36,599 nucleotides of DNA from an uncultured Bacteroidales bacterium (GCA_946415795.1 CAMKTW010000002.1:1-36599), one strand, 5' to 3'; shown: positions 8,575 to 17,330, numbered from the stretch's first letter. Made by a program: numbers and translations. Notes: generated by a model not told the origin, from the letters alone.

Positions 8575-11500
8575 ATGAAAAGAAGCTTAACATTAGGCCT
8601 CCTGGCGGTGTTCGCCATCTTCGGTTGCCAGAAGGCTGAGCCGGAAATCCTCACACAGGCAGACAAACAGAAAGCCGCGGTCTTCAGCGCAACTATTGAA
8701 GTGATGGAAGACGGAAACCCCGTGGAGACGAAAACCTCTATGGATACCGATGGCAACGTGCTCTGGAAAAGCGGTGACCAGGTTAGCATCTTTGTCGGCA
8801 GCACCATCAACGAGCACTACCAGGTTACCGATGCGTCCGACGGCAAGACAGCGGCTGCACTGAACAGGGTTGAAAGCCCCGGATTCGTTGCCGGCGGGGA
8901 GATTGATAACAACGTTGCATTCTATCCGTATGCGGCTGCTGCAGAAATAGCAAAGGACGGGGCCTCATATATCATCAGCGGCATAGTTCTTCCTGCAACC
9001 CAATACTATGCAGAAGAAAGCTTTGGAAGCGGGGCGTTCCCCATGACGGCTGTTACAAGTTCGACGCGAGATTATAACCTCAAGTTCAAGAACGTTCTCG
9101 GCGGATTGAAGCTCCAGCTCAAGGGTACGGCCAAAATCACTTCAATAAACATTACCGGCAACAACGGAGAGGTCCTCTGCGGTGAGGCGGCAGTGACGGT
9201 TGCCAACGGAACCGCACCCGCTTTGAGCCTTCCCGACGATTGTACCGACGACAATGCAGATGCGTGTGCCATGACCGTTACCCTCGATTGCGGCACCGGA
9301 GTTCAGCTGAACCCGACGACGGCGACATCGTTTATTATTGCATTGCCTGCCATGACGATGCTCAGCGGCTTCACCGCAAAAGTGACCGATGCGGAAGGTG
9401 CCTCGATGGAGATAATGTCCTCTAAAATACAGACCATCACCCGCTCCAGCCTGCTCAAGATGCCGGCAGTGAATTATGTCGGGACCATACCGGAACCCGA
9501 ATTCGAGTATGTTGACCTGGGCCTGCCCTCGGGTGTGAAATGGGCCGCGTGCAATCTGGGCGCAGATTCACCGGAGGGATACGGAGATTATTATGCCTGG
9601 GGCGAAACGGAGCCTTATTACACTGAAGGCCACAGCCAGGACAATCCTTGCAGCAATTGGCGTACGGGCAGCAGTTCCGGCTATGTCTGGGCTTCTTATA
9701 AATGGTGCGGCGGCAGTGCAACCTCAATGACCCGGTATAACCACCTCAGTGCAAACGGTACGGTGGACAACAAGACTTCGTTAGGCGATTACGACTACAC
9801 GGACGATGCTGCCCGCCAGGCCCTCGGGGGCAGCTGGCGTATGCCCACAGCAGATGAATGGCAGGAGCTGATAGACAACTGCACCTGGACATGGACCACG
9901 CAAAACGGTGTGAACGGAAGGGTTGTCACCGGGCCCAACGGCAACAGCATTTTCCTCCCCGCCGCAGGGACAAGGACAGAAGGGAACCTCTCTGATGCAG
10001 GAGTCTGGGGCAACTATTGGACTTCTTCTCTCCACGCTGCAAACTCAAGCTACGCGGAGAAGGTCAATTTCAGGTCAAATGCTGCTCAGAGCACCAGCAG
10101 GGGTTCACGCTATTACGGCAGGTCAATCCGTCCCGTAACAGATGAAGACATCACTCCAGTGGGCAGCGTGGGCCTCAATAAAGCCAGCACCACAATGACT
10201 GTCGGTGATACCGAGACGCTGACGGCCACGGTCACTCCCTCCGGCGCCACAAACAAGGCGGTCGCATGGCGTTCCAGCGACACCGATGTCGTTACCGTGG
10301 ATGCCAACGGCATGGTGACGGCTCTTTCCACCGGCACGGCAACAGTTGTCGCTGCAGCAAAGAACGGCGGAAAGTCTGCCGTCTGCACGGTGACGGTGAA
10401 TCCTGCAAGTGGCGGCTCCAACGGCCACGATTATGTTGACCTGGGTCTCCCTTCAGGATTGAAGTGGGCTACCTGCAACGTTGGAGCAAGCAGCCCTGAG
10501 GAGTATGGCGATTACTTCGCCTGGGGAGAGACATCTACATATTACAGCAGCCTCGATCCGTTGACCTGGCAAAGCGGCAAGAGCTCCGGCTATAACTGGG
10601 CTTCGTACAAGTGGTGCAACGGCAGCGATACTTCACTGCTCAAGTATAACCACCTTAGTGCAAACGGTACTGTGGACAACAAGACGGAGCTGAGCTGTTT
10701 CAATTATGCCGACGATGCGGCAAGGCAGATTTATGGTGGCAAATGGCGTACACCGACCGACAAAGAGTGGCAGGAACTGATAGACAACTGCACCTGGACA
10801 TGGACAACGCAGAATGGCGTGAAAGGCAGAGTCGTCACCGGCACCAACGGAAAAAGCATCTTCCTCCCCGCCGCCGGGACAAGGACAGGCGTGAACATCG
10901 CCAACTTAGGGAGCTATGGCAATTATTGGTCGTCTTCCCTCCACATGGCAATCCCGAGCTACGCGGAGAAAGTCAGCTTCAGTTCAGGCGAAGCACAGGC
11001 TGTCAGCAGGGGCTGGCGCTATTATGGGCGGTCGATCCGTCCCGTGTGCGAAGAAGGCATCGTTGCCGTAAGCAGCTTGAGTCTCAATAAAGTAAGCATA
11101 ACGCTCGACATAGGCGATACCGAGACGCTCTCGGCTACTGTCAATCCCGCCGGCGCCACAAACAAGTCGGTCGCCTGGAGTTCAGGCAATACTGCCATCG
11201 CCACAGTCAATGCCGGCGGCACCGTGACGGCGCTCTCCGCCGGCACGGCGATAATTGTCGCAACTTCAAAGACCGGCGGTAAGACGGCAGTCTGCACTGT
11301 GACGGTGAATCCCTCCGGTGACGACGGCACGAACGGTCATGCCTATGTTGACCTTGGCCTCCCGTCCGGCGTGAAGTGGGCCACCTGCAATGTCGGCGCA
11401 AGTACTCCGGAAGGCTATGGCGATTATTTCGCCTGGGGCGAAACGGAGCCGTATTATACGAGCGGCCACTCGCAGGATTCCCCCTGCACCAACTGGCGTT

Positions 11501-11985
11501 CAGGCAAGACAGGCTACAATAATGATTCATACAAATGGGGCAGCGGAGGAGATGATGCGCTGGTCACACTTACCAGATATAACACTTGGAGTACAAAGGG
11601 TACTGTGGACAACAAAACCACATTCAGCGATTACGGCTACGTGGACGATGCTGCAAGACAGAATTTCGGAGGCAACTGGCGGACACCGACCTATGCAGAG
11701 TGGACAGAGCTCAGAACAAAATGCACATGGAAGTGGACTACCCGTAACGGAGTGTCCGGCACTCAATTCACCGGGCCCAACGGCAACACCATATTCCTGC
11801 CGGCCGCCGGAACCCGCAGTTATGTCAGTTACTACAACTGGGGGCAAGGCCAGTACTGGTCTGCCTCCCTCAATACGGGTTACCCTACCGCCGCATATAT
11901 GGTTACACTCAGCGATTCATCTATAAGCGAAGATGAGCACATGCCCCGCCAATACGGATACACAATCCGTCCCGTCATAGATTAA
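8575..11985 (+). CDS. Lipoprotein A: Mfa/fimbrillin-like N-terminus + FISUMP-Big_2-FISUMP-Big_2-FISUMP
   Basis: Start moved from 8506 to the ATG at 8575 (MKRSLTLGLLAVFAIFGCQKAEPE, lipobox); three YVDLGLPSG(V/L)KWA...RPV modules and two VTVNP-ending Big_2-like modules. Confidence 0.9.
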   Translation: MKRSLTLGLLAVFAIFGCQKAEPEILTQADKQKAAVFSATIEVMEDGNPVETKTSMDTDGNVLWKSGDQVSIFVGSTINEHYQVTDASDGKTAAALNRVESPGFVAGGEIDNNVAFYPYAAAAEIAKDGASYIISGIVLPATQYYAEESFGSGAFPMTAVTSSTRDYNLKFKNVLGGLKLQLKGTAKITSINITGNNGEVLCGEAAVTVANGTAPALSLPDDCTDDNADACAMTVTLDCGTGVQLNPTTATSFIIALPAMTMLSGFTAKVTDAEGASMEIMSSKIQTITRSSLLKMPAVNYVGTIPEPEFEYVDLGLPSGVKWAACNLGADSPEGYGDYYAWGETEPYYTEGHSQDNPCSNWRTGSSSGYVWASYKWCGGSATSMTRYNHLSANGTVDNKTSLGDYDYTDDAARQALGGSWRMPTADEWQELIDNCTWTWTTQNGVNGRVVTGPNGNSIFLPAAGTRTEGNLSDAGVWGNYWTSSLHAANSSYAEKVNFRSNAAQSTSRGSRYYGRSIRPVTDEDITPVGSVGLNKASTTMTVGDTETLTATVTPSGATNKAVAWRSSDTDVVTVDANGMVTALSTGTATVVAAAKNGGKSAVCTVTVNPASGGSNGHDYVDLGLPSGLKWATCNVGASSPEEYGDYFAWGETSTYYSSLDPLTWQSGKSSGYNWASYKWCNGSDTSLLKYNHLSANGTVDNKTELSCFNYADDAARQIYGGKWRTPTDKEWQELIDNCTWTWTTQNGVKGRVVTGTNGKSIFLPAAGTRTGVNIANLGSYGNYWSSSLHMAIPSYAEKVSFSSGEAQAVSRGWRYYGRSIRPVCEEGIVAVSSLSLNKVSITLDIGDTETLSATVNPAGATNKSVAWSSGNTAIATVNAGGTVTALSAGTAIIVATSKTGGKTAVCTVTVNPSGDDGTNGHAYVDLGLPSGVKWATCNVGASTPEGYGDYFAWGETEPYYTSGHSQDSPCTNWRSGKTGYNNDSYKWGSGGDDALVTLTRYNTWSTKGTVDNKTTFSDYGYVDDAARQNFGGNWRTPTYAEWTELRTKCTWKWTTRNGVSGTQFTGPNGNTIFLPAAGTRSYVSYYNWGQGQYWSASLNTGYPTAAYMVTLSDSSISEDEHMPRQYGYTIRPVID
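9508..10137 (+). repeat. FISUMP module A1
   Basis: YVDLGLPSGVKWAACNLGADSPEGYGDYYAWGETEPYYTEGHSQDNPCSNWR...RYYGRSIRPV. Confidence 0.85.
10159..10403 (+). repeat. Big_2-like linker module in A, first
   Basis: VGSVGLNKASTTMTVGDTETLTATVTPSGATNKAVAWRSSDTDVVTVDANGMVTALSTGTATVVAAAKNGGKSAVCTVTVNP. Confidence 0.85.
10432..11046 (+). repeat. FISUMP module A2
   Basis: YVDLGLPSGLKWATCNVGASSPEEYGDYFAWGETSTYYSSLDPLTWQSGK...RYYGRSIRPV; closely related to A1 at nucleotide level around cacctnagtgcaaacggta and ctgatagacaactgcacctggacatggac. Confidence 0.85.
11062..11313 (+). repeat. Big_2-like linker module in A, second
   Basis: VAVSSLSLNKVSITLDIGDTETLSATVNPAGATNKSVAWSSGNTAIATVNAGGTVTALSAGTAIIVATSKTGGKTAVCTVTVNP. 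Confidence 0.85.
11344..11976 (+). repeat. FISUMP module A3
   Basis: YVDLGLPSGVKWATCNVGASTPEGYGDYFAWGETEPYYTSGHSQDSPCTNWRSG...QYGYTIRPV. Confidence 0.85.
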
Positions 11986-11994
11986 CCGTGCATT

Positions 11995-14439
11995 ATGAAA
12001 AGATATTTATTAACGGTCATTATTGCCGCGTTGGCGATATGCAGTTGCCGGAAAGTGGAGCCGGAAGATGCCGTATCAGGAGGCGACCGGCAGGCTGCGG
12101 TTTTCAGCGCCACCATGGAAGCCATTGAGGACGCCGCCGTTGTCGAGACCAGGACATCTATGGACAAAGAAGGCAACGTGCGTTGGAAAGGCGGGGACCA
12201 GGTGAGTATCTTTGCGGGGAGCACCATCAACGAGCATTATCAGGTGACCGATGCCTCCGACGGCAAGACATCGGCATCGCTGAACATGGTAGAAAGTCCC
12301 GGTTTCGTCGCCGGCGGAGAAATACCGGTCAACGTCGCTTTTTATCCCTATGCGGCGACCGCAGAAATAGCCAGGCGAGGGGACGTGTACGCCATCAGCG
12401 ACATAGCGATGCCTGCTACCCAGACATACGCGGATGGAAGCTTCGCTAACGGGGCGTTCCCTATGGCGGCTGCTACAAGTTCAACGAACGATTACAATCT
12501 CAAGTTCAAGAACGTGCTCGGAGGAGTGAAGCTCCAGCTCAAAGGTACGGCCACGATTTCTTCGATATCTATATCCGGGAACAACAATGAGATACTTTGC
12601 GGCGCAGCGGTCGTGTCGGTCTCAGCTGCCACCACTCCTGCCGTCAGCCTGACCGATGCATCAGCCACAACCGTAACCTTGAATTGCGGCTCGGGCGTAC
12701 AACTTAACACGACAACGGAGACTTCCTTTATCATTGCCCTTCCGCCGATGACAATGACCGGCGGATTCACGGCAACGGTGACCGATTCCGATGGCGCGTC
12801 TATGGAGATAAAGACCACAAAGTCGCAGACCATAACCCGCTCCAACCTGCTCAAGATGCCGGCTGTGAATTATGTCGGAACGCTGCCTGAGCCCGAACCT
12901 GAACCCACCAGCGACTACGTTGACCTGGGACTCCCTTCCGGTCTGAAATGGGCGACCCGCAACCTGGGTAAAGACGGCTTTGTAAGTTCACCCGAGGATT
13001 ACGGAGATTATTACGCGTGGGCAGACCTGGAGCCTTATTACATCAGCCTCGATCCGTTGACCTGGAAGGACGGCAAGACCGGATACAACTGGGCGTCATA
13101 CACCTGGTGCCAGGGCAGCAACACTACATTGACCAGGTACAACAACAAGAGTGCAAATGGCGATGTGGATAACAAAACGGCATTCAGCGGCTACAATTAC
13201 GCAGACGATGCGGCACAGAAACTTGATGGAGGCAAATGGCGTACGCCGACAGATGCCGAGTGGGCAGAGCTGATAACCAACTGCACTTGGACCTGGACCA
13301 CCCAGAACGGGGTGAACGGATGCCTGGTCAGCGGTTCTAATGGTAAAAGCATATTCCTTCCCGCCGCCGGATGCTGGGTAAGCAACAATACAACAAGTAC
13401 CGATACCGGCGACTGGGGCAACTACTGGGCCGCATCTCTCCATACAGACGACCCGAGATATTCGATGCGCGTGAGCTTCAGCTCGAGTTCAGCCAGCAGC
13501 GTCAGCAGGGGCTGGCGCTACTATGGGCGGTCTATCCGCCCCGTTTACGACGAGGCCATCATTCCCGTCGTCAGTATGAGACTCAACAAGACCAGCCTGA
13601 CCATCGAGGCCGGCAATACAGAAACTCTCACAGTCATAACTTCTCCCGCCAACCCCACAAACAAGGCCGCTGTATGGACCTCAAGCAACACCGGCATCGC
13701 TACCGTCGATAACAACGGTACAGTAAGGGGTATGGCTACCGGCACGGCTACGATTACCGCAACTACCGTGAATGGCGGCAAGACTGCTGTCTGCACAGTG
13801 ACGGTAAATCCCTCAACCCACGCCTATGTCGATTTGGGACTCCCGTCCGGCGTCAAGTGGGCAACCTGCAACCTCGGCGCAAGCTCTCCCGAGGGGTATG
13901 GCGATTATTACGCCTGGGGTGAAACGGCCACCTATTACAGCAGCCTGAACCCGTTGACCTGGAAAAGCGGCAAAACCAGCGGATACACCGGGACCTCATA
14001 CAGATGGTGCGAAGCAATTAACGCGTATGACTATAATATGACCAAGTACAACCCGACCGACCATAAAACAGTTCTGGATCTGGCTGACGATGCTGCCCGC
14101 GCAGAATGGGGCGGTAGCTGGCGCACACCTACCGAAGCGGAGTGGAAGGAACTGCTGAGTAATTGTACCTGGACCAGAACCACTCAGAACGGAGTAAGCG
14201 GGCGCCTTGTCAAAAGCAAGATCAACAACAACAGCATTTTCCTCCCTGCTGCCGGAACCATTCACGACAAAACTCTCGCCGCTACCGGTACCGGAGGCTA
14301 CTATATGTCATCTTCCTTCAATACAAGTCAGCCTATCTATTCGAATTATATGTATTTCGATTATATCTCCCAGCAGGAATTCCTGTATTTCTACCAGGGG
14401 GTTCGCTTCAACGGCCGTTCTGTCCGTCCTGTTATGTAA
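11995..14439 (+). CDS. Lipoprotein B: Mfa/fimbrillin-like N-terminus + FISUMP-Big_2-FISUMP
   Basis: 814 aa; lipobox MKRYLLTVIIAALAICSCRKVEPE; N-terminus closely parallels A; starts 9 nt after A. Confidence 0.9.
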   Translation: MKRYLLTVIIAALAICSCRKVEPEDAVSGGDRQAAVFSATMEAIEDAAVVETRTSMDKEGNVRWKGGDQVSIFAGSTINEHYQVTDASDGKTSASLNMVESPGFVAGGEIPVNVAFYPYAATAEIARRGDVYAISDIAMPATQTYADGSFANGAFPMAAATSSTNDYNLKFKNVLGGVKLQLKGTATISSISISGNNNEILCGAAVVSVSAATTPAVSLTDASATTVTLNCGSGVQLNTTTETSFIIALPPMTMTGGFTATVTDSDGASMEIKTTKSQTITRSNLLKMPAVNYVGTLPEPEPEPTSDYVDLGLPSGLKWATRNLGKDGFVSSPEDYGDYYAWADLEPYYISLDPLTWKDGKTGYNWASYTWCQGSNTTLTRYNNKSANGDVDNKTAFSGYNYADDAAQKLDGGKWRTPTDAEWAELITNCTWTWTTQNGVNGCLVSGSNGKSIFLPAAGCWVSNNTTSTDTGDWGNYWAASLHTDDPRYSMRVSFSSSSASSVSRGWRYYGRSIRPVYDEAIIPVVSMRLNKTSLTIEAGNTETLTVITSPANPTNKAAVWTSSNTGIATVDNNGTVRGMATGTATITATTVNGGKTAVCTVTVNPSTHAYVDLGLPSGVKWATCNLGASSPEGYGDYYAWGETATYYSSLNPLTWKSGKTSGYTGTSYRWCEAINAYDYNMTKYNPTDHKTVLDLADDAARAEWGGSWRTPTEAEWKELLSNCTWTRTTQNGVSGRLVKSKINNNSIFLPAAGTIHDKTLAATGTGGYYMSSSFNTSQPIYSNYMYFDYISQQEFLYFYQGVRFNGRSVRPVM
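12916..13545 (+). repeat. FISUMP module B1
   Basis: YVDLGLPSGLKWATRNLGKDGFVSSPEDYGDYYAWADLEPYYISLDPLTWKDGK...RYYGRSIRPV. Confidence 0.85.
13558..13812 (+). repeat. Big_2-like linker module in B
   Basis: IIPVVSMRLNKTSLTIEAGNTETLTVITSPANPTNKAAVWTSSNTGIATVDNNGTVRGMATGTATITATTVNGGKTAVCTVTVNP. Confidence 0.85.
13825..14436 (+). repeat. FISUMP module B2
   Basis: YVDLGLPSGVKWATCNLGASSPEGYGDYYAWGETATYYSSLNPLTWKSGK...RFNGRSVRPVM. Confidence 0.85.
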
Positions 14440-14464
14440 AAACCATTATTTAATACTTTAAAAT

Positions 14465-14590
14465 ATGAAAAAGACAATGAAAACCAGTGTTTACAACGCT
14501 CCTGTATGCGTAGTTCTTTCTGTGGGCGCTCAGGGCGTAATCTGCGGCAGCGAAACTGAAAAGGTGACCGAGACCCAGGGCGAATGGTAG
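14465..14590 (+). CDS. Small protein, 41 aa, not in the supplied ORF track
   Basis: Read directly: MKKTMKTSVYNAPVCVVLSVGAQGVICGSETEKVTETQGEW*; starts 25 nt after B ends, stops 24 nt before C starts, same strand. Confidence 0.6.
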   Translation: MKKTMKTSVYNAPVCVVLSVGAQGVICGSETEKVTETQGEW

Positions 14591-14614
14591 AACAGGGTAA
14601 ATAGCAGTTTTACC

Positions 14615-16132
14615 ATGAAAAGAATCATATTATCAGCCCTTCTGGTTCCGCTCTTGATAAGCAGCTGCCACAAGGTTGATGCAGACAGTGCTGCCTCCGC
14701 CGACAACCGACAGGCAGTTGTCTTTACCGCCACTATGGAGGCTATAGCTGACGATGCAGCTGCCGTTGACACCAAGACATCCATGGGCAATGGGGGCAGA
14801 GTCCTCTGGAAACAGGGCGACCAGGTGAGTATGTTCTCAGGCAGCACCATCAATGAACGCTACCAGGTCTCCGATGATTCAGATGGCAAAACATCTGCAA
14901 CATTGTACCGGGTTACAAGTCCCGGCTTCGTCGCCGGAGGGGAGTTGCCTGTCAACGTTGCATTTTATCCTTACGCAGCCAGTGCGGGAATCGCCAGAAA
15001 GGGCCAAGGGGCGTATGTCATCAGCGACTTATCGCTTCCCGCAACCCAGAACTGTGCCTTGGAGAGCTTTGGTAACGGAGCCTTCCCGATGGTAGCAGTC
15101 ACAAGTTCGGCTCTTGACAATGAGCTCTTGTTCAAGAACGTTATCGGCGGTCTCAAACTCCTTTTAAAAGGCAATGCCGCCATAACCTCGATCAGCGTAA
15201 CCGGCAATAACAACGAGAAACTCTGCGGCGCAGCGGAGATTACCGTTTCTAACACCGACCTGCCCTCCATCAAACTGACAGATGCTGCAGCCAGTACCGT
15301 GACTCTGGATTGCGGCGACGGTGTCCAGCTTGAAGAGGAAACCGCAACTGCTTTCATCATCGCCCTTCCGCCTGTGACAATGACCAAGGGCTTCACCGTA
15401 ACCGTTACCGACAGCCAGGACAACCAGACGGAGATTAAAACCAATAAAGCTCAGACCATCACCCGCTCCAACCTCCTCAGGATGCCAGCGGTGACAATCG
15501 AGGGCGCTGCGGCCGACGAGCATCAGTATGTTGATCTCGGCCTGACCTCCGGCCTGAAGTGGGCAACCTGTAACATCGGTGCGGACGCTCCTGAAGAATA
15601 CGGCGATTATTTCGCCTGGGCTGAGACAGAACCGTATTACAGCAGCCTGGCACCTCTCGCTTGGAAAGACGGCAAAACCGGATATAGCTGGGGGACATAC
15701 ACCTGGTGCGAAGGCTCTTACAATACCCAGACCAAGTATTGCGTAAGCAATTCTTTCGGCATCGTGGACAACAAGACTGTCCTTGAAGCGGAGGATGATG
15801 CCGCTTATGCCAATTGGGGGAGTAGCTGGCGTATGCCTACCGACGATGAATGGACAGAGCTGATGACTGAATGCGACTGGACCTGGACCACCCTGAACGG
15901 AGTCAACGGCAGGCTTGTCACCGGTCCTAACCACAACAGCATATTTCTGCCTGCTGCCGGCAGTTGGTTTGAAACCGACCTCGAGGATACCGGCGCTGTC
16001 GGCCTCTACTGGTCTTCTTCGCTCGGTACAACTTCTGACTACGGATGGTGTACATCCTTAGACTCGTACAGTCTATTCCACACAAGCTACTGCAGATTCT
16101 TCGGTCAGTCTATACGTCCTGTTAAAGATTAA
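14615..16132 (+). CDS. Lipoprotein C: Mfa/fimbrillin-like N-terminus + one FISUMP module
   Basis: 505 aa; lipobox MKRIILSALLVPLLISSCHKVDAD; same N-terminal domain as A and B, then YVDLGLTSGLKWATCNIGADAPEEYGDYFAW...GQSIRPVKD. Confidence 0.9.
   Translation: MKRIILSALLVPLLISSCHKVDADSAASADNRQAVVFTATMEAIADDAAAVDTKTSMGNGGRVLWKQGDQVSMFSGSTINERYQVSDDSDGKTSATLYRVTSPGFVAGGELPVNVAFYPYAASAGIARKGQGAYVISDLSLPATQNCALESFGNGAFPMVAVTSSALDNELLFKNVIGGLKLLLKGNAAITSISVTGNNNEKLCGAAEITVSNTDLPSIKLTDAAASTVTLDCGDGVQLEEETATAFIIALPPVTMTKGFTVTVTDSQDNQTEIKTNKAQTITRSNLLRMPAVTIEGAAADEHQYVDLGLTSGLKWATCNIGADAPEEYGDYFAWAETEPYYSSLAPLAWKDGKTGYSWGTYTWCEGSYNTQTKYCVSNSFGIVDNKTVLEAEDDAAYANWGSSWRMPTDDEWTELMTECDWTWTTLNGVNGRLVTGPNHNSIFLPAAGSWFETDLEDTGAVGLYWSSSLGTTSDYGWCTSLDSYSLFHTSYCRFFGQSIRPVKD
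15527..16129 (+). repeat. FISUMP module C1
   Basis: Same YVDLGL...SIRPV module; shares the SSLxPLxWKDGKTGYxW variant segment with A2, B1 and B2. Confidence 0.8.
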
Positions 16133-16159
16133 CCGTAACCTTTAATAAGTAGCTGCAAG

Positions 16160-16194
16160 ACAAAGGCCCCGGTGCTGAGCGCCGGGGCCTTTGT
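16160..16194. terminator. Bidirectional terminator-like inverted repeat between convergent genes
   Basis: acaaaggccccgg (16160-16172) and ccggggcctttgt (16182-16194), 13-bp perfect arms. Confidence 0.7.
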
Positions 16195-16214
16195 AATAAC
16201 GTGTTGTAGCAAAC

Positions 16215-17330
16215 TCAGAATGTCTTCCTGTATGCGCGTCTGCGCATAAATGGAATCGTCTTATACTCCCCGAACAGCGACTGTACCTTATAGTTCTCTT
16301 CAAGCTGAGGATTGAAGATGATGCTCCTGATACCCCTGCGGATGCAGTTTTCGTGGATATGCTTGAACATCAGCACAGGGACTCCGCAAGCCTGATACTC
16401 AGGCAGGACACCTATCAGCAGCGCCTCCAGGGTGTCGTTGTGGCGCAGGGCCCTCAAGATATGAAAGAGGCCGAACGGGAACAACTTCCCCCTGCCCTTC
16501 TTTACCGCCTTGGAGAGCGACGGCACGCAGAACAGGAATCCCGCAGGGCGGTCGTCCTTATCAACCACCACCGCCACGAAATCCTTATCCAGAATAGGCA
16601 CGTATGTTCTCAGATAGTTCTTTATCTGTTTGTCGGTCAGGGGAGAAAAACCCTCCAATGGAGCAAAGGCCTCATTGTAGGCGTGAAATATCTCCATCCC
16701 GTACCGGCGGCACATAGCCTGCATACTCAGGCCTGTGACTGTGTGCACCCCAAACCGCTGCTCTACCAGTGGCGCATACTGGAACATAGGCGGCAGCTGG
16801 GGAGAGACCTCCAAATAGCGCTGGGTCCAGTCGACCTCCTTCTCAAATCCCAGTTTCTCCAGCATAGGGCCATAGTACGGATAGTTGTAAAGGCAGGTGA
16901 AAGGACTCAGATGGTCAAAACCGTCTGTGAGCAGCCCCTCCTTGTCCATATCGGTGAATCCCCAGGGGCCGCGGATTTCGCTCCGGCCGCGCTCCCTGCC
17001 CCAGGCCTGCACAGTCTCTATCAGGGTGCGCAGCACCTCCTCATCCTCTACAAAATCAAGCCAGCCAAAGCGCACGATACCTTCACGGTCATCGGCCTTA
17101 TGGTTGATTATCGCCGCCACACGACCCGCAATACGGCCATCCTTATACGCCAGAAAGCAATCTGCCTCGCAGAAGTCGTATGCTCCGTTCTTGGCGGGAT
17201 TGAAGGTGTCATACTCGTCACCCTGGAGGGCAGGAACCCAGTTGGGACAATCTTTATAGAGCTTTTCGGGGTATGTGATAAATGTCTTAAGCTGGCGGCG
17301 GTTGGCAACCCGGACTATTTCTACTGACAT
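16215..17330 (-). CDS. GNAT-fold N-acyltransferase-like protein; candidate bacterial ceramide synthase-type enzyme
   Basis: 371 aa; FNPAKNGAYDFCEADCFLAYKDGRIAGRVAAIINHKAD...FGWLDFVED...IRGPWGFTDMDKEGLLTDGFD; overlaps the start of an ACP gene. Confidence 0.7.
   Translation of the reverse strand: MSVEIVRVANRRQLKTFITYPEKLYKDCPNWVPALQGDEYDTFNPAKNGAYDFCEADCFLAYKDGRIAGRVAAIINHKADDREGIVRFGWLDFVEDEEVLRTLIETVQAWGRERGRSEIRGPWGFTDMDKEGLLTDGFDHLSPFTCLYNYPYYGPMLEKLGFEKEVDWTQRYLEVSPQLPPMFQYAPLVEQRFGVHTVTGLSMQAMCRRYGMEIFHAYNEAFAPLEGFSPLTDKQIKNYLRTYVPILDKDFVAVVVDKDDRPAGFLFCVPSLSKAVKKGRGKLFPFGLFHILRALRHNDTLEALLIGVLPEYQACGVPVLMFKHIHENCIRRGIRSIIFNPQLEENYKVQSLFGEYKTIPFMRRRAYRKTF

Noticed and set aside
9508-16129. 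CRISPR-like or short tandem repeat array
   Set aside because: The repetition is protein-domain scale (about 0.9 kb), coding and in frame, without short repeat-spacer structure.
16353-17327. 324-aa plus-strand ORF
   Set aside because: Antisense to the GNAT-like gene; no domain, His/Gln-rich shadow.
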